Shown piece after piece: positions 14,301-29,505 of a stretch of DNA of 64,000 nucleotides (position 1 is its first letter; each line of letters opens with the position of its first letter). Source of the stretch: Dermatophagoides farinae (taxonomy: Eukaryota > Arthropoda > Arachnida > Sarcoptiformes > Pyroglyphidae). The notes beneath the pieces were generated by a model. It made no database searches, was not told the origin of the DNA, and saw nothing but the letters and a program-made list of their open reading frames with translations. The stretch spans positions 3,062,001-3,126,000 of the forward strand of contig NC_134680.1 of NCBI RefSeq assembly GCF_024713945.1. The letters run 5' to 3'. Made by a program: the position numbers and the translations under genes.

Positions 14301-17300
14301 TCTGGAATAAATTTTCTATGAAAAAAAAAACAGAACAGCACAGAATTTGGGGAATTTGAATTTTTTTTTCGTTTGTTTATTTCCAAAAAAAAAAAATTCT
14401 TAGGATTTCTGGTTTTCATCATCATCATCACCATTATTCGACGACGATGACGACAACAACAACAGTAGCTATAAGAAAAAAAGCTTCTTTTTTTCTTCTT
14501 ATCTCGTTTCAAGTTTCTGAAATGGGTGAAATGTAGTGTCAAAAAAAAAACGAAACGAAACGAAAAAAAATTTCATCTTTTTATCTAATGACGACCAAAT
14601 ATTTTTTTTCAAACAAAAATTTATTCGTTATTTATGGACGAAATAAGAAAAAAAATAGCAGCAAAGAGAATACAAACAAAACAAGTTCAATGTACTTTTT
14701 CACGATATTTTTGCTACTTTGCTATTTTTTTGCATTCAAACCATCAGTAAGTATACGAAATAATAATGAGAATAAGGAGAAAAAAATGACTTTTAACATC
14801 CTAACCATTGTGGTTGGATTTTCATTTCTTCAAAAAAAATATTCCAATTATGATAAAATTCTACAATATTCAATAAAACAATGAAAAAAAATATCGAATT
14901 TTTTTTCAAAAACATCATCAATTCTTAGCAAGAATTTTTTTTTTAAGAAATTCTTCAATCAGGAAAAATTAAAATAAATTGAACTAAAAAAAAAAGAAAA
15001 AATTCGTGGCTGACGTTACAACATCATCATCATTCCATTGCTAATAACGATGATGAGAAAGAATCCAGATGTTCCTGTACAAATCATGTCAATCATTTCC
15101 GCCCCCTTTTTCCAATTTGATCGTTATTTTGTTCGAAAAGAATTTGTTATGTCAAACTTGTATGGTGTATTTTCTCCCTCTCTATCTCTATATATATAAA
15201 CCACCACCACATTTAACTATGTTTTTTTGTGTTGTTCCGTTCATAATCATTTCATTGCATTTTTCTTCTACTGTTGCTGCCAGAATTTTATTCATAATAA
15301 TAATAATAATAATAACTAAACTACAATGATTATACCATGAACAATTCCGGATTTCTAACGAAAAAAATAACGAATAATAATAATTTGTTCCATTTTTTTT
15401 GTGTTGTTGGGAATTCCAATTGTTTTTCAAACTAGAATTCTGGTCCATGATTGAATGAATGAATGAATCAGACACAGGACACGTCATGGGGTGTGTGTGT
15501 GTGTTTGCTGTGGAAGGGGTCGTCAATTGATTCAGGATTCAATCGTTCAATCATCATCATAAAAAAAATCGTCGATGAGGAAAACGACAACGACAAAATC
15601 AAATTGGACATCAGAACAACGACATATATACAACAACAGCAACTCTGATGAAGGTTTTTTGGTGATGTCAAATTAATAATAATAATAATGATAACAAAAA
15701 CAATTTATTATGATCTGAATCGAAATGACAATTCTCAACAGCCAAAAAAAATTAAGCAGCAGACTTCAAAAATTCGAATTAAGGCAAAAAAAGAGAGGAA
15801 TAATAATGATGATGTGATTCACAAACACAAATCCATACAGAGAGAGAATAAATTCAAGAATTTTGTAGGAATAATTTTTCTCTTTTGTTTTTCGTATCGT
15901 TTTGACATTTATATCTCTATTTTTTTTTCTTTGTAATTGTTATTGTTTTTTTTCTCTGACGATTTGAAAATCAATTGATTTAAATTGAACAAATTCTTTG
16001 GGTTTCCGTTTTATTAGCATAGATATCAATGTTCCATTCGAATCATTCGATTTGGCCATTGGTGTTTGATTCTGAAAATTTTAATTCAATGCATTTCCTT
16101 CCTTTGTTTCCGGTGGTTTTTTTCATCTAGATATCCAAGATTTTTCAATGGATCATTTCATTTTGACAAAAGAAGAGATGTGTAGTCATAACACATTCCA
16201 AATAATCAAAACGACTATACATATAACCATTACATGAGAAATTATTATTATTATTATTACGATGAAATCATTATTAATGAACATTAAGAATTCAAACCAC
16301 GAATATCCAAACAGACACACACACAAGAAAAAACACAAAAAAAACATCTTAAGTTTTTTCTACAAAAAAACAACAACAAAAAAATCTTAAGTTTCTAGAA
16401 CGTTATTTGTTTGTGTGTGTGTGTGCATGAATTTCAAAAAAAAAAAAAAAAAAACAATAATGACACATGATTTTTGTTCAGTAATAATTGTGATTCGTTT
16501 TGTTCTGATATATAAATCTTGCAGCGTCTTGGATCATCATCATCATCATTATTATTATAATTGCCGAAAAAAAACTTATGGCAACATTAGAAAAAAAAAT
16601 GAGAACATAAACAAAAACAATTCTATTTCCACACTAATCACACGATCGAATCAAAATTGTCATCGAATGAAAACAAAAACAAAAAAAAAAAGAATGGAAC
16701 ATTTTTTTGTAAAGATCAATAATGTCAATCTGTGTTGCCATTCGGCATAATTTATTATTCAAGAATCAATTCATTCTTTATTCGAAAGAAAAAAAAATCA
16801 TTGTAATCCACAAGCTACCATTTTTAAACGACCTTTTCACTCGTTTCAAATCGAATGTGTGAAATAAAAAAAAACAAAAAAAAAACAAAACGGAAAAAAG
16901 TCATTCAACAAAATTTCCATATTCAATTCGTTTATGAAAAAAGTCAAATTTGAAAGATACACCCAATCAACCAAGCAAACAACCAAATATCATTCCTCAA
17001 TAAAAAGATCAGAATCGATAAAAAACATTTGGTTCCATCACAGATGATCGTTGTTCGTTAATGAAATTCAGTTTGTTTTTTGTGTGTTTTTCCGTTCGAA
17101 TTTCCCGTATCATTTTCCTATGTTATCAGAAAAAACTGATTTCAAATTCAATCGGCGTTATCCATAACACACACACAGACCGAATCGGTGATAGATTGAT
17201 TACATAATAATCATAATAATTAGTTCGTTCATATATATATGCATAAGTAATGAATTAGCAATTAACAATCGGAAAAAAATACAAACTACACTAATGATTA

Positions 17301-20300
17301 TAATTAGGCAACAAGTTTAACAACATTTTCAGATCTTTCCTTAAACAATAATGGACAAACATATTGTTCCAAAGAAAAAAAAATTAGAAGAAAAAATTCT
17401 CAAATTCTACCACCATGAAATATCAAAAAGAGCTAATGAAAATAATGAGAAGAAAAAAAAATAACAAAGCCCAGCCATAAGAATCATAATTAAGACTTTA
17501 GCTTCCGTTAGAATAAATGAACAGTGAAAAAAACCAAATAAACAGAAATGAAAAAAAACGCCCACATATACAAGAATTTTACAAAAAAAAGAGAATAATA
17601 ACAGCGAAACAACCACCACTAATGATGAGATTGAAAAAAAAGTGAACACATTTACACAATTGTTCAGAATTCAACTATATAAACCATTCATATACATCAG
17701 CCATTATTATTATAACCAAAGAAAGAAAAATAGAAAAAATTCAAATGTTAAAAACCATTGTTTTCATTGCCATTCTCTCCTTCTTCACATCATCATCATC
17801 ATCATCATCATTATTTCAATGAGATACCCACCATCCAACAAAAAAGAATGAATGAATGGGGTAGATACGAAAAGACAATATATATATATTCTAATGCTGA
17901 TTATTCTTTGTTGTTGGAACATTCCAAAACATTATGGAATTTTTTCGTATCCCCTTTTTCATTAAAATTTTGTTTTCTCTTTTCCTGTGAAATGCCCGGC
18001 CGCCTGCCTATCCCAGTGGATTGATTGCCGTTATTGTTGCTATAAGCTCGGTTCTCAGACCTCATAAGGATGATTTTTTTCTTTTTTTTTTGTCATTCAT
18101 TATTTAATTCAAGAAGCAAGTTGATTCTATTGAATGTGAATGAAATAAATGAAATTTACTTGGCATAAGAGGCTCTTATTTTTTTTTTTTTTTTTTTTTT
18201 TGGTGAAATTCGGAAAAAAGATGGTGTGTGTATGGTGTTAATTTAATTTTGTTTTTCCGTTTTGCATCCACTACAACAACAATGAGCATATTTTACCCGG
18301 CACAATATTAGAATGATGATGGTAGTTGTAATATTGGTTGTTTTACCGACAAAAAAAAATGTGATAATTAATAATAGTTTTTTTTTGTCAAATCAGGTTT
18401 GACTCACCAACAAGAATAGCAGTTAGAAAAAAATATGACAAGAAGAAAAAATTGACAAAATGCCAGACATTTTTCCAGAAACTTTTCTCTCTCAAGAACT
18501 TATCAGAATCATCACCAAACAACATGACGAGCTGGAGAAGACGAAGAAAATTTGTCATTACTAATTTCCGACAAGGCCATTTTTTAAAACAATTTAAACC
18601 AGGGAATATTATCCGGAAAAACAAAAATTTTTCTCTCTGCTTATTATTGCTTTGATCTTTGCAGGCCACAACCAAACAAAAAAAAATAGAAAAAAACTAA
18701 ACGAAAGTTAACTAAAAAAAAAAACGTCACATGCAATTCCATAATGATAACACACAAGTCCATATGGTGCCAGTGAATGAGTGAAAGTGAAAAACATCCA
18801 AACAAACAACCAAACCAGTTAAAACATCAAGCAGCAGCCTATTTTCTCTCACCACATTAATATACACATCTAAATTGGAATTTTGGCAAGAAACGAAAAT
18901 GAAAATGAAAAAAAAAACAGAAACCAGATGTTACCTCTCTATCTCTCTATACAAACATATACACACCATATATACAATTATCGTTTTGAAATAATATATA
19001 ATGATTATCATCATCATCATCATTACAATAGTTAAACTATAACAAAAAAAAAAAAGAATTATCATACATGAAGAACATTGACATTAAGTGTTTAAACTTT
19101 GTTAAAACGAATTAATTCCTATTTTTTTTTTGTTTGGTAATGGTGTGTGCGTGTCTGTAGGGGGCTCATCATCTTCATCTAATTTGAATTTATCCCATTC
19201 ATTGTATGTGTGTGTGGATGCTTTGTCTATTTTCTCTTAATAAAATTTCATTTCATATATGCAAATAATCATCATCATCATTATACAAAGAATTCATTAA
19301 ATATTGGACGATTATCAGTAATGAGATGACAATAATTATTATTACTTAAAAATAATAAGTGGTGGAACACACACACACACACACACAGGATTTAGAATGA
19401 AGAGAAAAAAAAGTTGACAAAAATTTAAAAAACTATGGGAGGATATTTCAAATAAAAACCACCCAAATTTATTCAAATGACAACAATGAAAGTGTTAAAT
19501 ATTTTAATTTTGGTTTCAATTGAAGCGTGATTGACATTTGTATCTGTGTGTGTGTGTGCGTTGTTTTCCAATAAAATGTTCTGAAAGTTTTTCTGATTAA
19601 ATTTTTTTTATAGCAAACAAAAAAAAATTGAAAAGGTTTTCACGTTTTCTCATTTTTAGCTGGTTTAGACATTACTCTCTCTCTCTCTCTTTTCTGCTAT
19701 CGATTCTCGGGTTTCGCGACAAAAAAAAACGTTATAAAAATTAAAAAAAAGTTTGCCAATCTCACTTGGTCTTGTTTGTCACCATCACAAAATGGAATAA
19801 TAATAATAATAATAAAAACCAGGGGCCAACAAAAAAAAAAGTTTCCGATGAAAAACAAAAAAGTCTTTGAAAAGAAACTCTAAAGAATATATTCGTCCTC
19901 AAGCTGAAAGTTTTAACTCACAACACCATCACCTTTAGCAATTCCAAAAAAACGGGAGAGAGAGAGAATCACTGAAAGAATTATAATAACAAATGAATCT
20001 TTTTGTATACTTGTGTTAACAAAACCTCAACAACAACCAATGTTATGTATGTGTATGTGTTAACAAAATGAAAAGATGCTGGAAAAAAAAAATTTTTTTT
20101 TCCAGCAAACATCAAATATTTTCCGAAAATTGTTTGCACAATTTTCCACTTTATATACATAATATATACAAACACATTTTCTTTGTTGAAATTTTATTCG
20201 AATTTTTTTTTCAATATTTATTCTACAACAGCTCATTTCCGACTGTATATTATATATAACATATATTTGACTGGCCAAAAAAAATAATGGATCAAATCCA

Positions 20301-23300
20301 AAACAATGGTAGATAAATAAATCCAAAATCTAAACACAATCTCCATTGGCTTTGTACAAAAAAAAAAAAAATCAACATAAGCTCCAAACCATTACTATAG
20401 TATAATAATAATGGTGAAGAAAGGTGAAAATATAAATTTTCAATTTAAAATTTCTGTTTTATATGTTTGTTATATATATATAACATGTTGATATGATGAT
20501 GGCAATTTGTTATGATTAGAAAAGAAAATAAAACCAAAAATGAAAATTTATTTGGATATATATGGCTATAATCCAATGGACGAGTATCATCTATTTTCAA
20601 CAGACACTATTTATTTGCTTACCAAAAGTGTTGACAAGTAATAATGGCTAATAAATTTAATTAGTTTATATTTGAAATATTGAAAACATCATCATCATCA
20701 TCATCACCATCACCACACCATTTGGCAGAATCTTATTTTATATTCTAAAATGACAAACACAAATAACTAAAATAACAAAACAAGTTGCAAGTTTTGATTT
20801 TTTTTTAGTTTCAAACAAACCAGCAAAGAAAAAAAAAAGTAATTGAAACTTTTTTCTCTTTCTATCTCATGGTGATGATTTACACAAAATGATGATGATT
20901 GAAAAACCGACTTGATTATAAATTATTTGTTTCCACTACTTATTCATTCACTAGATATCGGTATTTTTTTTTTGCAGTTTTATTGAAAACTTGCAAACAC
21001 AAACACAGATATATAAAGTTTAAGTGCGTGTAAGTGCTATGCTATGTGAATAAACTATAAAGCAAACTCAACATAAAAAAAAGCATGAAACAAAATTCTA
21101 GACAAAAAAAACACTGTAAATGAAAATCATAACTATAGATACACTGTGTTACGTGGATCACACACACACAATCAAATCAAATCGTCAAGAAAAAATAACA
21201 AAATTGTCCAAAAAAAAAATCCTAAAAAACTAAACTTAAACTCTTTCTAGTCACTCACACACACACACACACTAAGCCCTTTAAATATGGATATAAAAAA
21301 AACTGGTAAGCAATCCAAAAACAACTTGGAAAAAAAAGAAAAAATATTATACAAAAAAAAACTTTGATAATAAAAAAAGGCTTTTCAAGAAATATATCCA
21401 TTTTATTCATTCAGAAAGGAATATCTCTTTGATGTGTATGTGTGGTGACACATTTATTTATTCTATATTTCAACTTGAGAAGAAAAAAAAATTTCTATCA
21501 CATTTCAAGGAATGTAAATGAAAAAAATTCTGGACATTTTTTCTTGTTTGTTTGTTTGTTTGTTGTGGTTCATTGGCCATTGGTGATCATCATCATCATC
21601 ATTATATTATGTTTAAGATGATGATGGAATGGCCAATAGTGGAGAATGTGTGTGTGTGTGTGTGTGTGGATATTATTGTTAAGAAAAATCATGATGATGT
21701 GAATGATGAATGGATGGAATGGAATTTTCAATGAATACAGTGTAGGTGTGTATGAATAATAACCAAACACACATACAAATACACAAATAAATAAATAAAC
21801 AAAGTAAAAATGAAGAAAAAAAAACTTTCCTACTGTACAACAACACTATAGTATAAATATATGGGTTTTGAATTTCAAATTTTTTTTTTGAATTTCTCTT
21901 TCTGTTGAAAGCAGAAAGAAAAAATTTACGAAATTCCAACGACGATCAGTATACTATGTGGTGGACTGTATTTTTTTTTCTGAATAGAATTTTTCAACAA
22001 AATGAATTCATTTGAAATTCCTTTTTTATTTGTAGCAGCCGACCATTGTGACGATAAAGAAGGATGTGCTATGTTTTTTTTTCGATTCAAATGGTTCGTT
22101 CATATAGTAATATAACGTATGTTGAAAATTGTGAAGAGAAAAAAAAATAAAACAAACAATTTCCGTTCAAATGTCAAATATGTCTGTACGGTCTTGTTAT
22201 CTGTATCATGTTTGTGGAAATTTTCGGTTTGGTTTTTCTCGTTTTTGGTTCGGTTTTCCGTGGAACAACCATCAAATACGATTTCCTTTTTCAAGATTCA
22301 GAAACATTTTTTCTACATTCGCTATATGGTTATTGTTGTCGTCATGGAAAAAAATTGTTTAGCATCATCATCATCATCCTCAGATGTTAGCCATCTTCAT
22401 AACCGAACCGGAAACGGGTAACATTTTAACCATATTCACCAATCAGAGAAAAAAAAACTAACCAAACGATTTTTTTTCCATGACGACTGTTGTTCTCCGG
22501 AATTCAATTGTCCGTATCGTATTTCCGGCCGTTGATGATATAGTCATATATATATCATCATTAAACAAAATAGTCATACAATTTCCGAGTGGATACCAAA
22601 ACTGGTGACATTTTTCCAAGCATGAAAAAAGATATGATATTTCGGGGAAAAAAAGAAAATGTACAAAAAAAAAGAAGAAAATAAAGTTTCAAATGTTGTG
22701 TTAATTGTTTTTTTTCTTTTTTTTGTGTTTTCATTTCCATTTTTTCTTATTATGGTCCAAAAATACATACATTAATTTCTGGTTCTTTCATATAATTATA
22801 ATAATTATGGTTATGTGTGTGTGTGTGTGTGTGTGTTGTCCCCTTTAACCATACGTTTATACCGGGACAAATAATAATAATTTATTAACATCATTAACAC
22901 CATGAATCGATGATTGGTAGTGTTGATGGTAGTAAATGGTCACAAAAATAAATGATGTGTTATGTTATGTTCTTTCTCGTTGCATTTAGAGTTTTTTCCA
23001 TCACACAAATCGAATTACAAAATAAATCAAATGATGATTGTTGAATGTGAATTATATAACATATTAGAATTTTAATGCCATGGCAAAATATCCATATTAT
23101 CCGTGGTCAACCCCAAAAAACCAAATGGATTTTATTTTACAATGAAAATAATAATAATAATAAACATCGATTGTTGCTTGTTTCTTCTTTTTTTTCCACT
23201 TTCTCTTATATAGCCGTATTATCATCATCGTGTATTTGGGTCTTTGGCCTGGTCAGTTGATCATTAATTTTGAATGAATCTTTCTTTTTTTCTTTCCCAG

Positions 23301-26300
23301 TGATAGTAATGATGGTCGTCATGTAAATGGGTGTGTGTGTGTTTGTAATTGTGTGTATGGAATTTGAACTTGCACCCCTCTCCAAAAAAAAGGAAGAAAG
23401 AATATGAATGAATAATATGTATGTGTGTACGACAGAAACTAGAAACCAAAGTAATAGTAAAATAGACACTCAGACAATGTTTTACTTTCATATTAACTTT
23501 TTTGTTGTTGTTGTTTTGTGTTGAATGAACATAAAATGAAATGATTATATAATTTATAATAGTTTTATATATATAAAATCGGCCAACATTAATAAGTTGA
23601 TGAAAAATTTTTGTGTGTTGTTGTTTCAAATGAATCTCTGAAAAGCTAATCAACAATCCATAAATGACAAACGCACACACACACACAAACCAAACCAAAA
23701 CTAAAACCCAAATTCTCTACATTCGATAACGACACACACACACAGATATTTGTGATTCTACTGTCACATATTCATTGTTTGATGATGGTTATTTATTCAT
23801 TATCCAATGGAATAAAAATGAAAATGAAAAACAAAACAAAAAAAATTCTTCATTTGACAATGCTGTCGCGGTGGTGGACAGAGAGAGAGAGAAAGAGAGA
23901 AAAAAAAATCTCTCTGAACCTAATCATCTCTAATTGAAAAAAAATATAAAATGAAAAAAACTAAACTAAATTTCCGTTAGGAAATTGAGAAAATCCCAAC
24001 ATACCATACACATACACAGACATTATCAATGAATTTTGATGACAATGAAAATAAATGAGGATCAAATGATCACAGAATATACGATACAAGAAAAGAGAAA
24101 AATATGTGTTGAAATCACACACAAATATGGTCATCTTTTAATGATGATGATGATGATGATCGTCATACTGAGATGAACCTAATAATTCATTCGTATAAAG
24201 TTAAATATGAAAAATGATAGCCTTCTATAATGATGGCTAATGAAAATAATGAATGGCAAAAAAAGCCTTATACACACACACACACACACACATTAAATTA
24301 TTATCATTCTTTTTTCCGGTGGTAGTATGGTGATGGTGGTGGGTTTGACATCAAATCAAATATGCTTTCGATGATATGATATGAGCTTATATTTCATTTC
24401 ATATTGGATTTTTTTTCAATCGTTTTCAATATAGGTTATGTAATTTGGTGATGATGGACCAATCATTAATGGTTTTTTCAACACTCCATTAAAGGAAATG
24501 GTAATAATAAGATGTGATAATGAGCATCAGCAGCAGCAATAATAAAAATGAAGCCGACTTTTCGGACTTTATTTCATTTATAATAGTGAAAAAAAATTCA
24601 GTTTTTTATTCATTCATTCGTAATTATTTAAATTTGACCAAAAAAAAAAAAAAAAAAATAATAATAATAATTTGGATATTTATTGCCATCATCATGCTTG
24701 AAAATGCCATTCCAATGAAACCGAACAATATCGAATCGGTAATTTTCACGGGCAACAATACAATGAACAGTGAAAAAAAATATCATATTCATCCGAAACG
24801 TATAATAGTATAATGGAACAACCATCTAGAATTCAGAATCATAACCATCGTTGAAAAGCCGAAGGCCATTGGCGGAAATTCATTTAAATTCAATGATGAT
24901 GATGATAATAATAATGAAGAAGAAATGGGATGAAAATTGTAAAAAAAAAATTTAAATTTAAATTAAAAAGTTTCATCTTTAGATTTTTTTTTTGTTATTA
25001 GAGCTGAAAATGGAATAAAAATAAAAAATAATTCGCCATCGTCATTTAAAATCAATCCAAAAACCCTTTAATATATATATATCCTCAAAGCATGTGCTTG
25101 TGCTTTAATTTTTCTTTAGAAAACTTTTCATTTTCATTGATGAACAAATGAGAAAAAACTCAATAAACCAAAATCAAATATGGTGTGTGTGTGTGTGGGT
25201 GTGTATTTAGGGCAATTTTATTCCTTTGGAAGAAAATTTTTGAATGATGAGAAAAACGAACAAAGAAAAAAAAATCGAGACATCGATCATCATCATGATC
25301 ATCATCAAATATAATCCACCACTACCACCCAACTATAGGGTAAAATGATTATGGAAATGAAAAGAAAGTTTTTTTCTACCTTCCAGCAACAACAAACATG
25401 ATAATGAAAATAATGCCAACCGACCATTATCACCTAAAGAATCTAGATTTTTAGAATCCAAACCAGATTCGTGGTCGAATAATTAATGAATTAATATCAT
25501 ATTTTTTTTTCTCTCTCTCTCTTTGATCGCCCTTAAGACCAGTTTTTTTCGTTAGTTAAATTACACAGATCAAAAAAAATATGGCCAAAGAAAAATCAAC
25601 AAAGAAACAGAACAGGGTAGAAAAAAGGTGGCTCATTTCAAATATGATAGATGTATGTCGAGATATCCATAATACATACATAGTAGTGTGTATGAATAAA
25701 TGAATGATGAATACGATATATGAATGGTAAATGGATCGGAACCAAGTTTTTTCTCTCTTTCCATCTGTTTGTGTGTATGTGTTTTGTTATACACCATACA
25801 CACACCCACACACACACACACACACACACAAACAAAAACATTACATAACAATAATAATAATAATAATGATTATCATCAGTGAAAAAAAAGAAAAAATACC
25901 ATCATCATCATTAAGGGCTAAAAGATAAATGTATATCGTATCCATACACATACACACACAAATCGGTAAGAAATTTGTGGACAGAAATAAACAAACAAAA
26001 AACGAGAACCACCTTGTTTTTTTCTTTTTCTCTTCATCGGATTCAAGGCAAATATATCCCAACCAGAACTAACAAAAACAACAACAACACCAGTTTTTTC
26101 GGTGATCAGATCCATAGATCCATTTAACATATTGATGTAAGTGAAAATAGAATGGAAAATACAACAAACGACCATTTCATTCAATGTTAAATTTCAAACT
26201 GCCACCACTGACGATGATTTAAGTTTTCAATTTTATTCTCTCACTCTCTCATCATTTTAAAAAACAACAGACGCAAACTAAATAAAGAAAAATAAAAATG

Positions 26301-29300
26301 GCCCAGTGGGTGTTTAAAAAAAAAACAGTTAGTACTTGCTAATGGCACTTTCTTCAAGGGATCCGCAAGAAAAAAGCAAGCAGAAACAAAAATCCAAAAA
26401 CACATACAACATTAAGGGTTAACTGCCTGATTGCAAACATTTTCTCGAAAAAAAATAGAAAAAATTCTCTCAAAATAATAATAAAAGACAGTGAAGAAAA
26501 AATGATGATGATGATGATTTCAAATAATTGCCTAAATAAAATGAAAAAGGCAATTCTTTGCAAGCAAATAAAACAAAACACAAAAACTCCGGTTAGTCTT
26601 TTTTTTCTCCTGTCCCGCTTTCAATTCACTTTCACTCATCATTATCCATTGACAATGACGATCATGATAATAATAATGATGATGACGACGACGACAACAA
26701 CAACAACAAAACATAATGGATGGCAATATGATCCCGGTAGTGAATGATTTAATGATGGCAATGGTAATTTCAAGTGCAAAATCATTTAATTCATTCCATC
26801 AGTTCATTATCATTGGAAAAAATATCAAATAATATCGAATCGATTGGATTGCACAATAACAGCAACATCAACAGCAGCAATAAATATTTATTATTGACAA
26901 ATAAATCGTGCGTTGAAATTATTTTCTTTTTCCATTTCCACAATTTTTTTTTCACTTCGTCAAAATGAAAACAAACAAACAAAAAAAAACTAAACGTCTT
27001 GAATGTTGATGATGAATGTAAATGTTTTTTCATTGGATTGTTTGATTCTATGTGAATTCTATATTCTAAATATTAGAATCCATATAGAATTATATCGAGA
27101 ACATCATTCGATATTCTAGTCGAGTCAAGTCAAATTTTGATGTTTTTTTTTCTATCTTTTCTTTTTTCTGTGGACAAAATATAAAATACAAACACACACA
27201 AAAAAAAAGAAAAACTTTGTTTTTGCCTCGAGCCGTATTATATATAGCATATATGATGATCCGAATGAACACAAAAAAGAATAGAACCTCGATTACTGTT
27301 GTAGTTTTTTTTTTCATCATACAAAAAATCGCAAATCGCATCCTCGAAGAAACATGTGGAGAAAAAAATTAAGTTTTTGTGCAACGAGCAAAGCAGCAGC
27401 AGCAGCAGTAAGCAATCAGAAATAATTGAACAATGCCTATAGGTTCGGTTCAATTATTATTGAACGAAATTGATGCCCAAATAAGAAAATGAAAACATTT
27501 TTTTCTTTTTTTTTCAATCAGAATGAATAAATTGTGCTTGTGTGTGTGTGTGTGATCAATTCATTTATTAAGCAAGCAAAAAAAAAATCCAGAATTCTTG
27601 AAAAAATTTACATTGAAAATAAAATGAAATTACAGTATACTATTGCTACCTACATACAATGTGACAGAAAAAATCTCATTTTTATGAATCATCTAATTCC
27701 TTGTAAATCAATGGCTAAACTAACAAAAGTTGTTATTGTTGTGTTATCACATTTGCGGGATATTCAAAACGAATCGTCGAATGTTAGTTGTATGTATGGA
27801 TTGATCAACATCATTGAACAAACAAACATTCGATTATAATAACTAATAATAATACCGATATTCTCAGATATTTAAGCATCTTATCAAGAGAAAAAGTTAC
27901 CATTCGATTTGTTGTTCATCATTTATTAATCGAACAGTAAACTAAATATAAAACAAACAAACAGACAAACCAATCAAATGATTTTGTGTCCATAGCCGGC
28001 TATCATTTGAATGATCAGTTGAAAATTCCAAGTTTGAAAAAAAACAACAACAACAACAACAAAAAAACGAAGAAAAAAGTATAATAATCAAGTTAAAAGT
28101 CAATCACAAACAATGAGATATAAACAAATTACACGAAGAAAAAAAAAATACAGACAACCCGTTTAATTAATTATTTACATTCACAAAGGAAAAAAATTTT
28201 TACGAAAAAAACCATGAATGTTGTTGTTATATCTCAAAAAAAACAAAAACAACAATTGAATACATATTCTTTCGATTTTGTTGTTCCACAAGAAATAATT
28301 CCCAACACAAACATGGTTATATTATTGTTGTCATTATTTATTATTTCAATGATTATTCTTCATTTATTCCTGTAAATACAACTGCTCAAATTCATTCGGT
28401 AGCAGATAGAAAAAGAATGAAATTCGAATCGAGTGCCAGAAAAAAAGCCTGTTCAAACCTGAACCTATTGTTGTTGTTGTTCCAGATGATGATTATAATC
28501 GAAATAATGAAGAGAGAGATTCTTTTCTCCTATGACCTATCTACTTTTCTTTTTAGTTATTATCATCATTATCATTATTATTAAATAGAAATGAGATGTT
28601 AAGTTCATTATTTTCGATTTTTTTTCTCTCTCTCTCTCTCTTTCGCTCGATGCAATCGAATAGATCGATCGATTCACCGTTTGATGATGATAATGATCAT
28701 TATTATTTTTTGGTTAAATGTATATTTGTGTGAGTATGGAAAATGAAAATGATAAGCACATCATCATCATGACTAGAATGGATGATTTCTTTCATTTTCA
28801 CCAAATTGAATTGAATTATTCCATTTTCTTTGAGAGTGAAGCAATTTCAAAGTTTTTTTCTCTTTAGAAATGATGTAATTTTTGTACGAGAAAGCAATTT
28901 AAGTGTAGAAATAGAAATGAAATATTTCGAAAAATGAGAGAAGAGAAAAAATTCAATAATAAAATCAATTATTGTGTCACGGTAAATCAAGTAAGAAGCT
29001 ACAAGTGTCATCTGTATAAGTGAAACAAAACAAACCAAACAGATAGATAGATGATAATAAATTACTAATTACTAACATTTTTAAAATCCAACACTTGTTT
29101 TATATGTGAACCATCCGTCTCTTCAAATTGTATCTGTATATAATCATTGATTATATTTGATGTAATTAATTCACGAAACACTTCACCACCATCATTACGA
29201 ACATTGATGGCAAAATTATGATCAAATGATAATATTGATTTTGATGATGGATGATGATGTTGATGATAAGAATGATGTTGTTGCTGTTGTTGTTGAGGCA

Positions 29301-29505
29301 CACGTTGTTCATTAACATTATCAATATTATGTTGAATATGTTGCTGTAATGAAGCTTGTTGGGTTATTGTAGGTATGAATATAATGATAATATTAATAAA
29401 TAACCACGATAGCCATATATTACAATTATACCACCAGTACCAGCACCAATTATATGCCACAGTATGGCTATTTGTCCATCGTAAAAATGATATCATCATC
29501 ATCAT
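5380..29505 (-). CDS. oaf: Out at first (OAF) secreted protein, four exons over 24 kb
   Basis: Exons 29077-29505, 12722-13135, 8035-8317 and 5380-6089, with matching phases (0, 0, 1), encode 611 residues. Exon 1 gives a hydrophobic N-terminal stretch and then the conserved block AINVRNDGGEVFRE...VLDFKN. Exon 2 continues without a gap as NIQLFRIARLGEQ...VQLFCFITRL and ends LMSRLSQ. Exon 3 begins KNPSAIRYADEDRGQQS and ends DDLRHWTD. Exon 4 carries the cysteine-rich C-terminus (CHCSLNIFIPWYVCGVRYC, then YRCGVRTCRK). This is the known order of OAF, a conserved secreted protein whose biochemical role is poorly defined. It is longer than vertebrate OAF (about 270) because of Asp/His/Gly, Gln and Asn runs inserted in exons 1-4. 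Start is ATG at 29505 before the hydrophobic segment; an acceptor-like TTCCACAG just upstream suggests a 5' non-coding exon. The acceptor of exon 2 has a poor pyrimidine tract. Confidence 0.93.
6090..8034. other. oaf intron 3
   Basis: About 1.9 kb, donor GTATGA and acceptor AATACAG on the minus strand. Contains CA/TG and poly-A/T runs and a short CAAC repeat near 7220-7240. No gene seen within it. Confidence 0.7.
8318..12721. other. oaf intron 2
   Basis: About 4.4 kb, donor CAG|GTATGT and acceptor TTTTTCAG on the minus strand. Short open frames here are low-complexity A/T translations. No nested gene or RNA gene recognised. Confidence 0.7.
22814..22837. repeat. TG dinucleotide microsatellite in oaf intron 1
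   Basis: Uninterrupted TG run. One of many; similar CA/TG tracts occur near 19370-19388, 24274-24292 and 25798-25830. Confidence 0.9.
25798..25830. repeat. CA dinucleotide microsatellite in oaf intron 1
   Basis: Nearly perfect CA run of about 33 bp with one CCC interruption. Confidence 0.9.

Larger units (their letters stand above)
13136..29076. other. oaf intron 1, about 15.9 kb
   Basis: Donor AAT|GTTAGT at the right end and AG|AATATAC at the left end on the minus strand, phase 0 on both sides. The content is AT-rich with many CAT, CA, GTT and poly-A/T microsatellites. A small less AT-rich patch lies at about 17990-18070. I found no coding exon, tRNA or transposon termini in it. Regulatory elements or small RNAs cannot be excluded by reading alone. 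Confidence 0.7.

Noticed and set aside
17990-18070. Less AT-rich patch in oaf intron 1 with CCCGGCCGCCTGCC
   Set aside because: No open frame, no hairpin and no repeat partner found in the window; left as unexplained.
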